This document shows positions 1-7,670 of a DNA stretch of 47,701 bases, in pieces. A program made the translations under genes and the position numbers. Location: contig NZ_SOFG01000002.1 of NCBI RefSeq assembly GCF_004402485.1, positions 7,738 through 55,438 of the forward strand, written 5' to 3'. How positions within the stretch are numbered: position 1 is the first letter of the stretch; each line of letters opens with the position of its first letter. The DNA comes from Cryobacterium algoricola (GTDB lineage: Bacteria; Actinomycetota; Actinomycetes; Actinomycetales; Microbacteriaceae). The notes below the pieces were generated by a model that worked only from the letters and a program-made list of their open reading frames with translations, ran no database searches and was not told the DNA's origin.

Positions 1-62
1 GATCGAGACGAGGGGCGAATGCCCGGTTGCGGGCGCGGGGGCGAGCGAGTCTCGGCAGGGTC

Positions 63-821
63 TCAGGCGTGCAGGAGGCGGGCGAACCAGCGGCCGTCGA
101 GGCGCCAGTCGTGGTCGATCCGGAGTCCGGCGTCCGCGGCGTGGCCGGCGAGGGCGTCGACGCCGACCTCCGCCCAGGGGAAGACGTCGCTGAGGAGTCC
201 GGACGCATCCTCGAGCCGACCGTCGTAGCGTTCGTTGCGGGACGGGTCGTGACTGACCTCGACGAGGAGCGCGCCCCGGGGTGCGAGAAGCTCGGCGCAG
301 CGGGTCAGGAGCGCGGTCACGTCGCCGCCGATGCCGATGTTCCCATCGACGAGGAGGGCGCCCGCCCAGCCGCCTTCGAGCGGCATCGGGTCGAAGACGC
401 TGCGCTTGAGCACACTGAGGCCGGCGTCGACGGCGATCCGCACGGCGGTCGGGGAAACGTCGATCCCGAGCGCGGACAGGCCGCGATCCATCGCGGCGCG
501 CACCATCCGGCCGGGGCCGCAACCGATGTCGAGCACCGGACCGGTGAGCCCGTCGAGCAGGCGCTGGTCGGTGTCGTCGGCGTCGGCGCTCCAGCGGCCG
601 GCGTCCATGGTCGCGGCGGCGGTGAGGCCGCCGTCCCGGGAGCGCCGCAGGTAGAGCACGTTGTCGGCGTTGCGCAGTGCGGCCGCGTACGGTTCCGCTC
701 CACCGGCGCCGAAGGTCGCGGGGGCGAGGCCGAGGGCGGACGCCCGCTCGCCGGGGAGGTTGTCGAGGCGATCCCGTTCGAGGATGTCCCCTTCGAGGAC
801 GTGGGCAACCTGCGCGTTCAT
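63..821 (-). CDS. Class I SAM-dependent methyltransferase
   Basis: A 252-residue protein with a Rossmann methyltransferase motif I (LDIGCGPGR, about residues 97-105) and an acidic strand-2 end (GIDVSPTAV, about 119-127). It would transfer a methyl group from S-adenosylmethionine; the substrate is not visible. The start at 821 overlaps the stop of the preceding DUF2064 gene as ATGA, so translation is coupled. A longer open frame exists upstream, but its first part is arginine-rich, low-quality sequence antisense-like to nothing and is the shadow of the DUF2064 gene. Context (GT2, DUF2064, epimerase) suggests modification of a glycosylated or lipid-linked product. Family assignment is firm, role is inference. 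Confidence 0.85.
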   Translation of the reverse strand: MNAQVAHVLEGDILERDRLDNLPGERASALGLAPATFGAGGAEPYAAALRNADNVLYLRRSRDGGLTAAATMDAGRWSADADDTDQRLLDGLTGPVLDIGCGPGRMVRAAMDRGLSALGIDVSPTAVRIAVDAGLSVLKRSVFDPMPLEGGWAGALLVDGNIGIGGDVTALLTRCAELLAPRGALLVEVSHDPSRNERYDGRLEDASGLLSDVFPWAEVGVDALAGHAADAGLRIDHDWRLDGRWFARLLHA

Positions 822-1531
822 GCGCGCACCGCCATTCCGGCTCGGGGAGCGCCGGGCCCGGTCATCGTGCGGTCGGCCGCAGTCCCGGGGGCCATCGCGG
901 CGAGGGTGCGCGCGAAGCGACCGTCCGGGACCGTGGCGGCGACGGAGTGCGCGTCGGCGATCGTGTCGACATCGGTGAGCACGGGCAGGTGCCGCACGCG
1001 GAGGCCGGCCTCCTGGAGTCGATCGAGCTGACGGGCTCCGGTGTCGTCCATCGACATCGGGACGCCGCGAATCAGGTCCCCGCGCCGGGGCCGTCCGTGC
1101 CGCGATCCCGGGCGCGGGGCCGCGAGCGCGAGCGCCCAGAAGCCGCCGTCGTCCGCGAGGCCGAGCCAGGCATCCGTGTCGTCCGACCAGTCGGTGAAGA
1201 CCGGCGCGAGCAGGTCGCAGGTCACCTGCGGGGTGTCCATGCCGATCAGCACGGTGGGCTCGTCGAGCCCGTCGAAGATGGCAGCGAGGCGCTCGTCGAG
1301 GCCACCGGCGACCTGGGGCAGGATCTCGAACTCCGCGGCCAGGCGCGGCGGGGTCACCCCGTCGAAGGCGAGGATGCGGCGCGAGGCCGGGAGGGCGAGC
1401 GCGGCGGTCAGGGTGTCGTCGAGGCTCGCGGCGGCGAGCTCTGCCGCCTGCTCGAAGGAGAGCGCCGGGTGCAGGCGGGTCTTGACCCGGCCGGGCAGGC
1501 ACTCCTTGGCGATCACGACGAGGGCCGTCAT
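818..1531 (-). CDS. DUF2064 / TIGR04282-type nucleotidyl- or glycosyltransferase-like protein
   Basis: A 237-residue protein of the DUF2064 family, related in fold to CofC/MobA-type GT-A nucleotidyltransferases. The N-terminal nucleotide-binding signature K-x3-PG-x-VKTRL (residues 9-20) and the acidic motif IGMDTPQV (about 97-104) are visible. The family is often annotated 'arsenosugar biosynthesis glycosyltransferase', but here no arsenic genes are nearby, so only a sugar or nucleotide transfer role is inferred. It lies between a GT2 gene (4-nt ATGA overlap at 1528-1531) and a methyltransferase (4-nt overlap at 818-821), which indicates one polycistronic, translationally coupled unit. Confidence 0.85.
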   Translation of the reverse strand: MTALVVIAKECLPGRVKTRLHPALSFEQAAELAAASLDDTLTAALALPASRRILAFDGVTPPRLAAEFEILPQVAGGLDERLAAIFDGLDEPTVLIGMDTPQVTCDLLAPVFTDWSDDTDAWLGLADDGGFWALALAAPRPGSRHGRPRRGDLIRGVPMSMDDTGARQLDRLQEAGLRVRHLPVLTDVDTIADAHSVAATVPDGRFARTLAAMAPGTAADRTMTGPGAPRAGMAVRA

Positions 1532-2196
1532 TTCCGGGCCTCGCGCAGCAGGGCGGACATGTCGCCGATCGCAGTCACGGTGCCGCGGATCGTTCCGGTC
1601 ACCTTGCTGCGCCCGACCCGCGGCGCATAGGCCGTGTCGACCTCGCGGATGTTCCAGCCCGCGTCGGCCGCGCGCAGGAACATCTCGAGCGGGTAGCCGC
1701 TGCGTCGGTCCTGGAGGTCGAGGGACAGCAGCGCCGGACGCCGCGCGGCCCGCATGGGGCCGAGGTCATGTATGTTCACACCGGTTATTCGGCGCAGGCG
1801 CCAGGAAAGACTGGAATTGGCCACCCGCGCGTGCAGCGGCCAGGATCCGCGGGTCGTCGGACGGCGGCGACCGAGCACGAGGTCGGCGTCGCCGGCGAGG
1901 ATCGGGCCGACGATGCGCGGCAGTTCGGCCGGGTCCATCGAGGCGTCGGCGTCGCAGAACGCGACGATCGGGGCGGTCGCGGCGAGGAGCCCCGCGTGGG
2001 CGGCGGCCCCGAATCCTCGGCGTTCTTCATGCACGACGAGGGCGCCGGCCGCTGCGGCGACCTCGGCTGACCCGTCGGTCGACCCGTTGTCGACGACGAT
2101 CGCCCGGTAGCCCTCCGGCAGGCGCGACAGCACCCAGGGCAGGGCACCGGCCTCGTTGAGGCACGGGAGCACGAGGTCGACCTGGATCGGAGTCAT
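1528..2196 (-). CDS. Family 2 glycosyltransferase
   Basis: A 222-residue GT-A protein without membrane segments. It begins with a typical GT2 strand (LVLPCLNEAGALPWVL), has the nucleotide-binding DNGSTDGS (36-43) and the metal-binding DADASMD (82-88). It would transfer a sugar from a nucleotide donor, possibly to a polyprenyl phosphate as in DPM-like enzymes, though that acceptor is an inference. It is first gene of the GT2-DUF2064-methyltransferase unit. The ATG at 2196 follows a TAGGGT -10 box by 6 nt, so the message is probably leaderless, and this fixes the start. M. tuberculosis Rv0539-Rv0540 show, from memory, the same GT2-DUF2064 pairing. Confidence 0.88.
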   Translation of the reverse strand: MTPIQVDLVLPCLNEAGALPWVLSRLPEGYRAIVVDNGSTDGSAEVAAAAGALVVHEERRGFGAAAHAGLLAATAPIVAFCDADASMDPAELPRIVGPILAGDADLVLGRRRPTTRGSWPLHARVANSSLSWRLRRITGVNIHDLGPMRAARRPALLSLDLQDRRSGYPLEMFLRAADAGWNIREVDTAYAPRVGRSKVTGTIRGTVTAIGDMSALLREARK

Positions 2197-2202
2197 CTTC
2201 CG

Positions 2203-2208
2203 ACCCTA
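2203..2208 (-). promoter_or_regulatory. -10 box of leaderless promoter for the GT2 gene
   Basis: The reverse strand reads TAGGGT-CGGAAG-ATG: a TANNNT actinobacterial -10 followed by exactly 6 nt and the start codon, placing transcription start on the A of the ATG. No Shine-Dalgarno is present upstream. A CGGCCC/GGGCCG inverted repeat (2218-2235) lies just upstream in the shared divergent region. Confidence 0.6.
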
Positions 2209-2304
2209 AAGGGGGACCGGCCCCGAACCGGGCCGAGAACATTACGGAGTGAGGAAGAAGACCGTGACGGTCATCGCGGCGTTCCCGGCGGGCCGGAGCC
2301 ACCG

Positions 2305-2310
2305 TATCCT
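2305..2310 (+). promoter_or_regulatory. -10 box of leaderless promoter for the response regulator
   Basis: The forward strand reads TATCCT-GAGACC-GTG, again a TANNNT box 6 nt before the start codon, so the mRNA probably begins at the GTG at 2317. There is no Shine-Dalgarno. The geometry mirrors the divergent GT2 promoter 100 bp away. Confidence 0.6.
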
Positions 2311-2316
2311 GAGACC

Positions 2317-3213
2317 GTGACAGCCCCTCGCACACCCGGTGTCCCCGGACCCGATGCCGTTCCCGTGTCCGTCCCCGCGGCCGGGCCCACGCCGGCCGAC
2401 CCCGCCGCCGACGCGGGGCAGCGCCGCATCCTCGTGGTCGACGACGACCCGACCGTGCTCGAGATCGTCTGCCGCTACCTGCGCGCCGCCGGCTTCGTGG
2501 TCGACGAGGCCCCGGACGGGTTGAGCGCCCTCAGCCTCGCCGAGGAGAAGCGGCCGGACCTCGTGGTGCTCGACCGGATGCTTCCCCTCCTGGACGGAAT
2601 CGAGGTGTGCCGCCGAGTGCGCAGCACCTGGGCCATCCCCGTGATCATGCTCACCGCCCTCAACCAGGAGGACGACCGCATCGACGGCCTCGAGGCCGGC
2701 GCGGACGACTACCTCGCCAAGCCGTTCTCCCCGCGCGAACTCGTGCTGCGGGTGCAGGCCGTGCTGCGGCGCACCGGCCAGGCCGCGGCCCAGGCGGCCG
2801 CGCACTCGGCCGGGCAGGGTGCGAACGAGGCATCGGGCCAGCCGTCCGCGCCGCTCGCGGTCGGCGACTTCACCCTCGACACCGCCGCGCACGAGCTGCG
2901 TCTGCGCGGCACGCCGCTCGTGCTCACGGTGCGCGAATTCGACCTGCTCTCCTATCTGATCCGGCACCCGCACACGGTCCTCGGCCGGGATGACCTGCTC
3001 CGCTCCGTGTGGGGCTGGGAGTTCGGCGACCTCTCGACCGTGACGGTGCACGTGCGGAGGCTGCGGGAAAAGATCGAGGCCGACCCGGCGCATCCGCTGC
3101 TGTTGCAGACGGTGTGGGGCGTCGGCTACCGGTTCGACCCCGTCCCGCTCGGCTCCTCGGGCACCCGCGGTGCAGCGGATGCCGCCGCCGCGGCAGACGG
3201 GACGGCCCCGTGA
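2317..3213 (+). CDS. OmpR/PhoB-family response regulator
   Basis: A 298-residue two-domain regulator. The receiver domain (about 37-152) shows the acidic pocket (VDDD, 41-44), phospho-acceptor D86 in VVLDRMLP, T113 and K135 (LAKPFSP). The C-terminal winged-helix DNA-binding domain (about 180-275) has the usual LTVREFDLL, TVTVHVRRLREKI and VWGVGYRF motifs. An alanine/proline-rich N-terminal extension of about 36 residues is unusual, but the leaderless promoter geometry supports this GTG start. It overlaps the histidine kinase gene as GTGA and is surely its partner. The signal and targets are not visible; the neighbouring glycan genes are candidates. Confidence 0.95.
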   Translation: MTAPRTPGVPGPDAVPVSVPAAGPTPADPAADAGQRRILVVDDDPTVLEIVCRYLRAAGFVVDEAPDGLSALSLAEEKRPDLVVLDRMLPLLDGIEVCRRVRSTWAIPVIMLTALNQEDDRIDGLEAGADDYLAKPFSPRELVLRVQAVLRRTGQAAAQAAAHSAGQGANEASGQPSAPLAVGDFTLDTAAHELRLRGTPLVLTVREFDLLSYLIRHPHTVLGRDDLLRSVWGWEFGDLSTVTVHVRRLREKIEADPAHPLLLQTVWGVGYRFDPVPLGSSGTRGAADAAAAADGTAP

Positions 3214-4349
3214 CCACCGAGGTGCTCGTCATCGTCGCGCTGAACGCCCTCGCGTGCGCGGTCGTCACGGGCGCGCTCGGGCTGCTCGCGCTGCGCATGA
3301 TGAAGCGGTCGTCGTTCGTGGTGCAGCTCATGCTCGTCGCCCTCGCGGCGATCGTCTCCGTCGTCGGGGGGATGTCCGCGGTCGCCACCCAGATGTACGT
3401 TTCGCCGCACGACCTCGGCGTCTTCTACTCGGTCGCCGCGGTCGCCGGGCTCGTGTCGCTCGTGATGGCCGCGATCCTCGGGCGCACCCTCGTGCGCGAC
3501 AGCAGGCACCTGCGCAGCGCGGCCGAGCGCCTCGGCCGCGGCGAAGCGGTTGCGACCGCCGACGAGCCTGCCGCCCCGCGGCACAGCACTACCGAGTTCA
3601 GCGACCTCGCCGGGGAACTCGCGGCGACGGGCGCCCGCCTCGCCGAGTCGCGGGCCCGCGAACGACGGGTGGAGGAATCCCGGCGCGAACTGATCGCGTG
3701 GATCTCGCACGACCTGCGGACGCCGCTCGCCGGCATCCGTGCCATGGCGGAGGCACTCGAGGACGGGATGGTCGAGGACCCCGCCCGGTACTACCCAAGA
3801 ATGCGCGATCAGGTCGACCGGCTGAGCGGGATGGTCGACGACCTCTTCGAGCTGTCGCGGATCCACTCGGGGACGCTGCGTCTCGCGCTCGAGCCCGTCG
3901 CGCTCTACGACCTGATCAGCGACACCGTCGCGGGCTTCGGACCGGTCGCGCAGGCGAAGTCCCTCGACCTGCGGTTCGCGGGCGAGACGGGGCTGACCGT
4001 CCTCGCCGATCCGCGCGAACTGTCCCGCGTGGTCGGGAACCTCGTGATGAACGCGATCCAGCACTCGCCGTCCGGGAGCCCGATCACGGTGTCGGTGAGC
4101 GAACGGGGGGACGGCGGGGCCGTGATCTCCGTCGAGGACGCGGCGGGCGGCATCCCGGAGCAGGACATCGCGCGGGTGTTCGAGGCCGGCTGGCGGGCGA
4201 GCGAGCCGCGCTCCCCCGGAGGCGCCGGGCTCGGCCTCGCGATCGTGCAGGGCATCGTTGCCGCGCACCAGGGCGAAGTGGTCGTGCAGAACGTGCCGAA
4301 CGGATGCCGCTTCGACGTGCTCCTGCCGCGGCGCGCGGTCGCCGTCTAG
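3210..4349 (+). CDS. Sensor histidine kinase, partner of the preceding regulator
   Basis: A 379-residue membrane kinase. Helices near residues 5-28, 37-60 and 72-90 give an unusual compact, three-helix-like input region with almost no extracytoplasmic sensor domain. A HAMP-like linker (about 91-150) follows, then the H-box WISHDLRTP with phospho-acceptor H167, the N-box NLVMNAIQHS (277-286), a G1 box (VEDAAGGIP) and a glycine-rich G2 lid (GGAGLGLAIV, 337-346). The GTG start at 3210 overlaps the regulator stop (GTGA). The lack of a large sensor domain suggests sensing within the membrane or through a partner protein; that is inference. Confidence 0.93.
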   Translation: MTTEVLVIVALNALACAVVTGALGLLALRMMKRSSFVVQLMLVALAAIVSVVGGMSAVATQMYVSPHDLGVFYSVAAVAGLVSLVMAAILGRTLVRDSRHLRSAAERLGRGEAVATADEPAAPRHSTTEFSDLAGELAATGARLAESRARERRVEESRRELIAWISHDLRTPLAGIRAMAEALEDGMVEDPARYYPRMRDQVDRLSGMVDDLFELSRIHSGTLRLALEPVALYDLISDTVAGFGPVAQAKSLDLRFAGETGLTVLADPRELSRVVGNLVMNAIQHSPSGSPITVSVSERGDGGAVISVEDAAGGIPEQDIARVFEAGWRASEPRSPGGAGLGLAIVQGIVAAHQGEVVVQNVPNGCRFDVLLPRRAVAV

Positions 4350-4385
4350 GCATCCGCTCGCGCACGCGCGCGCACGCACCCGCGC

Positions 4386-4405
4386 ACCGACGGCCGCCGG
4401 TCGGT
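4386..4405. terminator. Hairpin between convergent genes
   Basis: ACCGAC (4386-4391) pairs with GTCGGT (4400-4405) around an 8-nt GC-rich loop between the convergent kinase and methyltransferase genes. No U-run follows on either strand, so termination is plausible but unproven. Just upstream, 4359-4379 is a 21-nt strictly alternating pyrimidine-purine tract. Confidence 0.35.
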
Positions 4406-5244
4406 CAGGACGCCGCGGCCGGCTTCACCGCCTGGATCGTATAGCTGAGGGGCAGCACGCCCGCGCGCGCGTCGAGTGCGAACTCGCCGCCCGCGCGCTC
4501 GGTCATCTGCCCGGGGAGCGCCTCCCACGGAACGCTGTCGTGCTCGACGAGAGCCGTGAGCGTGAGGCCGGCCTCGAGCAACGCGGTGACGATTTCGCCG
4601 AGACCGTGATTCCACTCGTAGGTCGTCGTTGCGGTCATCGGCCGGTCGGTCGCGACATAGCTGGAATCCGAGTCCCACTGCAGGGGCTCGGCGCGCTCGA
4701 AGTAAGGAAACCGCGGGTGCAGGTCGTCGGCGATCCGCTCATCGAGCGTCCACAGCACCGGGTGGCCCTCCCGGAGGAAGAGACGCCCGCCCGGCGCCAG
4801 GAGGCCGGCCACGACATCCGCCCACCGACGGATGCTCGGCAACCAGCACAGGGCACCGATGCCCGTGTAGACCAGGTCGAAGCTCGCCGGTTCGAGCACG
4901 GACAGCGCGGAGGAGACGTCGGACTCGACGAAATCGACGGCGTCGCCGCTCTCCGCGACCAGGGCGCGCGCTTCCGCGAGCGCCACCGGGGAGAAGTCCA
5001 GCCCCGTGACCCGGGCGCCGAGCCGGGCGAGGGACAGCGTGTCCGTGCCGATGTGGCACTGGAGGTGCACGGTGCGCAGCCCACGGATGTCGCCCAGCCG
5101 CTCCCGGTCGAATCGCACGACATCGGACAGGCGCCCTGCGTCCTCCAGATAGCGCTGGACCCCGTAGCCGAGACCGGTGCGCGTGGCGTGACCCGTGGCG
5201 CGGTCGTCCCAGTTGGCGCGATTGGCTGCCAGGAAATCTTCCAT
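4405..5244 (-). CDS. Class I SAM-dependent methyltransferase
   Basis: A 279-residue methyltransferase with an N-terminal helix (NRANWDDRA) and motif region VHLQCHIGTDTLSLARLG leading to GLDFSPVAL, typical of small-molecule methyltransferases in actinobacteria. The substrate is unknown. An ATG at 5256 would add four residues, but the ATG at 5244 has a GAGG Shine-Dalgarno at 6-nt spacing and was chosen. A TACTCT -10-like box lies at 5282-5287 on the reverse strand. The gene is convergent with the two-component system and separated by 89 bp from the downstream-reading epimerase stop, so it may be a single-gene unit inserted into the sugar module. Confidence 0.85.
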   Translation of the reverse strand: MEDFLAANRANWDDRATGHATRTGLGYGVQRYLEDAGRLSDVVRFDRERLGDIRGLRTVHLQCHIGTDTLSLARLGARVTGLDFSPVALAEARALVAESGDAVDFVESDVSSALSVLEPASFDLVYTGIGALCWLPSIRRWADVVAGLLAPGGRLFLREGHPVLWTLDERIADDLHPRFPYFERAEPLQWDSDSSYVATDRPMTATTTYEWNHGLGEIVTALLEAGLTLTALVEHDSVPWEALPGQMTERAGGEFALDARAGVLPLSYTIQAVKPAAAS

Positions 5245-5333
5245 GATCGACCTCATCCTGCCCGATTCACGCGAGCCTTCCAGAGTATGGCATCACGTCG
5301 CCTGGGCATCCGCGGCGGTTGATCAGCGGTCGG

Positions 5334-6398
5334 TCAGCGGCGGACGGCGGCCCGGAGCGGAGCGGTCGCGAAGGCGAGCATGCCGTCCTCGAAGGTGACT
5401 GCGGGCGACCAGCCGAGCTCGGTGCGCAGCCGCTCGGAGGACGCGGTGATGTGCCGCACATCCCCGAGCCGGTACTCCCCCGTCGTGACGGGGTCGGGGC
5501 CGCCGGCCGCGCGGCTGAGCGCCGCGGCCATGTCCCCGATCGTGTGCACGACCCCCGACCCGACGTTGAAGGCCCGGAACAGCGCGGCGGGGGCGCCTAT
5601 GGTGTGCTCGAGTGCGGCGAGGTTGGCGGATGCGACGTCGGCGACGTGCACGAAGTCGCGCCGTTGCCTGCCGTCCTCGAAGACCCGCGGTGCCTCGCCG
5701 CGTTCGAGGGCCGACCGGAACAGGGACGCGACGCCCGCGTACGGCGTGTTCTGCGGCATCCCCGGCCCGTAGACGTTGTGGTAGCGGAGGGCGATCGCGC
5801 GCCCGCCCGTCGAGCGGGCCCAGCTGCTCGCGAGGTACTCCTGGCCGAGCTTGCTCGAGGCGTAGACGTTGCGCGGGTCGAGCGGGTCGTCCTCGGTGAC
5901 GAGGAGCGGCTCGAGCGGTTCGCCGGTCTCCGGGTCGAGCGGGTCGAACCGGCTGGCGGCGAGGTCGGCTTCCCGGCGCGGGCCGGGCCGGGCGAAGCCG
6001 TGCGGGCCGCGGTAGCTGCCCTCACCGTAGACGACCATCGAGGAGGCGAGCACGAGCCGGTCGATGCCGGCGACGGTCATGCCCGCGAGCAGCACGGCCG
6101 TGCCGACCTCGTTGCTGCGGACATAGTCCGGCGCATCGGAGAAGGCGACGCCGAGGCCGACCTTCGCGGCCTGGTGGCAGACCGCGTCGACTCCGGAGAG
6201 GGCGAGGTCGACCGTCGCCGGGTCCGTCACGTCTCCCACGAGCAGGTCGACCCGCGCGTCGATCGCGGGCAGCCCGCCGTGCACGTCGGGGCGCAGGGAG
6301 TCGAGCACCCGCACGTCCCAGCCTCGAGCGAGCGCCTGGCTCAGGATGACGCCGCCGATGAACCCGGCGCCGCCCGTCACGAGCAGCCGGGGGCTCAT
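5334..6398 (-). CDS. NAD-dependent sugar-nucleotide epimerase/dehydratase (extended SDR)
   Basis: A 354-residue extended short-chain dehydrogenase/reductase. The NAD-binding GGAGFIGG (9-16), the catalytic Y179-x3-K183 pair in NVYASSK and the upstream SSMVVYG region are all present. A roughly 40-residue loop (about 127-172), rich in acidic and proline residues, separates the catalytic Ser/Thr strand from the YxxxK and is longer than in GalE. It probably epimerises or dehydrates an NDP-sugar. It overlaps the MTA phosphorylase gene by ATGA (6395-6398). From memory, the mycobacterial Rv0536 (galE3) sits in the same order next to Rv0535 (phosphorylase). Confidence 0.9.
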   Translation of the reverse strand: MSPRLLVTGGAGFIGGVILSQALARGWDVRVLDSLRPDVHGGLPAIDARVDLLVGDVTDPATVDLALSGVDAVCHQAAKVGLGVAFSDAPDYVRSNEVGTAVLLAGMTVAGIDRLVLASSMVVYGEGSYRGPHGFARPGPRREADLAASRFDPLDPETGEPLEPLLVTEDDPLDPRNVYASSKLGQEYLASSWARSTGGRAIALRYHNVYGPGMPQNTPYAGVASLFRSALERGEAPRVFEDGRQRRDFVHVADVASANLAALEHTIGAPAALFRAFNVGSGVVHTIGDMAAALSRAAGGPDPVTTGEYRLGDVRHITASSERLRTELGWSPAVTFEDGMLAFATAPLRAAVRR

Positions 6399-7471
6399 CG
6401 GGCGGGCCCGGGTTCGGTCGTCGGCGCCGGAACGGGAACGGGATGCGGAACGGGAGGATTGCCAGTCGCAGTCGCGAACCTCGGCGACTGCACGGGCAGC
6501 ACGGTCCGCGCCGTCTGCGCCGTCTGCGCCGTCCGCACAGGCCGGTCGAGCACGGCGCGGATCAGCGCGGGATCGATCAGGGGCCGCGGGGCGTAGCCGG
6601 CGGGGATGCCACGGAGGATTCCGTCGATGGCCGCGAGGATCCGGGGCTGCGCCGCGGCCAGCCGGGCGAACACGAGCTCGGCCGTGACGGCATCCGTCTC
6701 TGCAGTCTCAGGCACGGCCGTCTCGGTCGAGGCCGTCTCATGCGGGCGCGCCTCGAGAGCGGATGCCGCCGCGTCCGCGCCGGGTTCGGCGGGGGCCAGT
6801 CCGGCGTCGGCATCGGTGACGAAGGAGAGGTTCACCGTTCCGATGCCGAGTTCGGACGCGAGCACGACCTCGGGGTACTGGGTCATGTTCACGATGTGGG
6901 CGCCGGCGGCGCGGAACCAGAGCGACTCCGCCCGGGTGGAGAACCGCGGCCCCTGGATCACGACGACCGTGCCGGTGGGAGCGAACAGCTCACCGAGTGC
7001 GCTCAGGGCGGCGATCGCGGTGCGGCGGAGCACCGGGTCGAAGGGGTCGGCAGCGGCGAGGTGCGCGACGACGCCCTCGTCGAAGAAGGTGTCGGCGCGG
7101 CCGCTCGTGCGGTCGATGAACTGGTCGGTGACGACGAGGAGCCCCGGCGGGTAGTCGGGGCTGACGCCGCCGACGGCCGAGGAGGAGATGATCGCGCGGA
7201 CGCCGAGGGAGGCGAGCGCCCAGACGTTGGCGCGGTAGTTGATCCGGTGCGGGGCCTCGGTGTGTCCTGCGCCATGCCGGGGCAGGAAGGCCACCCGGCG
7301 GCCGGCGCGTTCGCCGATCGTGATCGGCGCGGACGTCTGCCCGTACGGGGTGTCGACGATGATCTCGGTTACGATGCCGGCGTCGAAGAGCCGGTACAGG
7401 CCGGATCCCCCGATCACGGCGATCTCCACCGGGGCATGCGCGAGCGGTGGCGCGGGAGTCTGCTCGGTCAC
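6395..7471 (-). CDS. mtnP: S-methyl-5'-thioadenosine phosphorylase (PNP/MTAP family)
   Basis: A 358-residue protein; the catalytic core (about residues 15-300) matches trimeric PNP/MTAP enzymes, which split methylthioadenosine with phosphate. Visible are GGSGLY (21-26), the phosphate-site PRHGAGH (64-70), NMTQYPEV (195-202) and T219-D220-A-D222; the D-x-D at the purine site favours 6-aminopurines over guanosine/inosine. Two features are odd: an alanine/glutamate/threonine-rich insertion (about 226-262) and a 48-residue low-complexity tail with tandem TAQ repeats. The GTG at 7471 has a GAGGAG Shine-Dalgarno 6 nt upstream and was preferred to the ATG at 7513. Confidence 0.88.
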   Translation of the reverse strand: MTEQTPAPPLAHAPVEIAVIGGSGLYRLFDAGIVTEIIVDTPYGQTSAPITIGERAGRRVAFLPRHGAGHTEAPHRINYRANVWALASLGVRAIISSSAVGGVSPDYPPGLLVVTDQFIDRTSGRADTFFDEGVVAHLAAADPFDPVLRRTAIAALSALGELFAPTGTVVVIQGPRFSTRAESLWFRAAGAHIVNMTQYPEVVLASELGIGTVNLSFVTDADAGLAPAEPGADAAASALEARPHETASTETAVPETAETDAVTAELVFARLAAAQPRILAAIDGILRGIPAGYAPRPLIDPALIRAVLDRPVRTAQTAQTARTVLPVQSPRFATATGNPPVPHPVPVPAPTTEPGPAR

Positions 7472-7560
7472 TCGGTGCTCCTCGTTCGGCGGGCGGGGTG
7501 TCCAGTCTTGCATCCCCCGCGTCGCACCGCGCGGCGAAAGCAGGCACGCTATTTCGTTAT

Positions 7561-7627
7561 GTCGGAGAAAATCGCGACACGCGGCATCCACTGGCCGCGA
7601 AGACGGCGTGTCGCGAAAAACTCCGAC
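7561..7627. repeat. REP-like imperfect palindrome
   Basis: GTCGGAGAAAATCGCGACACGC (7561-7582) is inverted at 7606-7627, with 17 of 22 positions pairing and a 5-nt A-rich mismatch bubble. The 23-nt centre holds a smaller CGCGGC/GCCGCG repeat (7580-7599). It lies between the end of the DUF5719 gene and the start of mtnP. It has no U-run, so it may be a dispersed palindromic element or a processing/termination structure. Confidence 0.6.
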
Positions 7628-7670
7628 TTTGAGCCACTCGGCGGAAAGCCAGGGACCGGAAAGGTGACGG

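Noticed and set aside
1..62. A possible gene start at the left edge
   Set aside because: No start codon with Shine-Dalgarno or motif is visible on either strand; the region is only the 3' flank of the methyltransferase.
63..1502. A single 479-residue reverse-strand protein covering methyltransferase and DUF2064 regions
   Set aside because: Its N-terminal half is the wrong frame of the DUF2064 gene; the true methyltransferase begins at 821 with an ATGA overlap.
6499..6540. Short tandem repeats that might suggest a CRISPR or VNTR array
   Set aside because: The unit is only about 9 bp, lies in a coding frame and has no spacers; it is merely a low-complexity protein tail.
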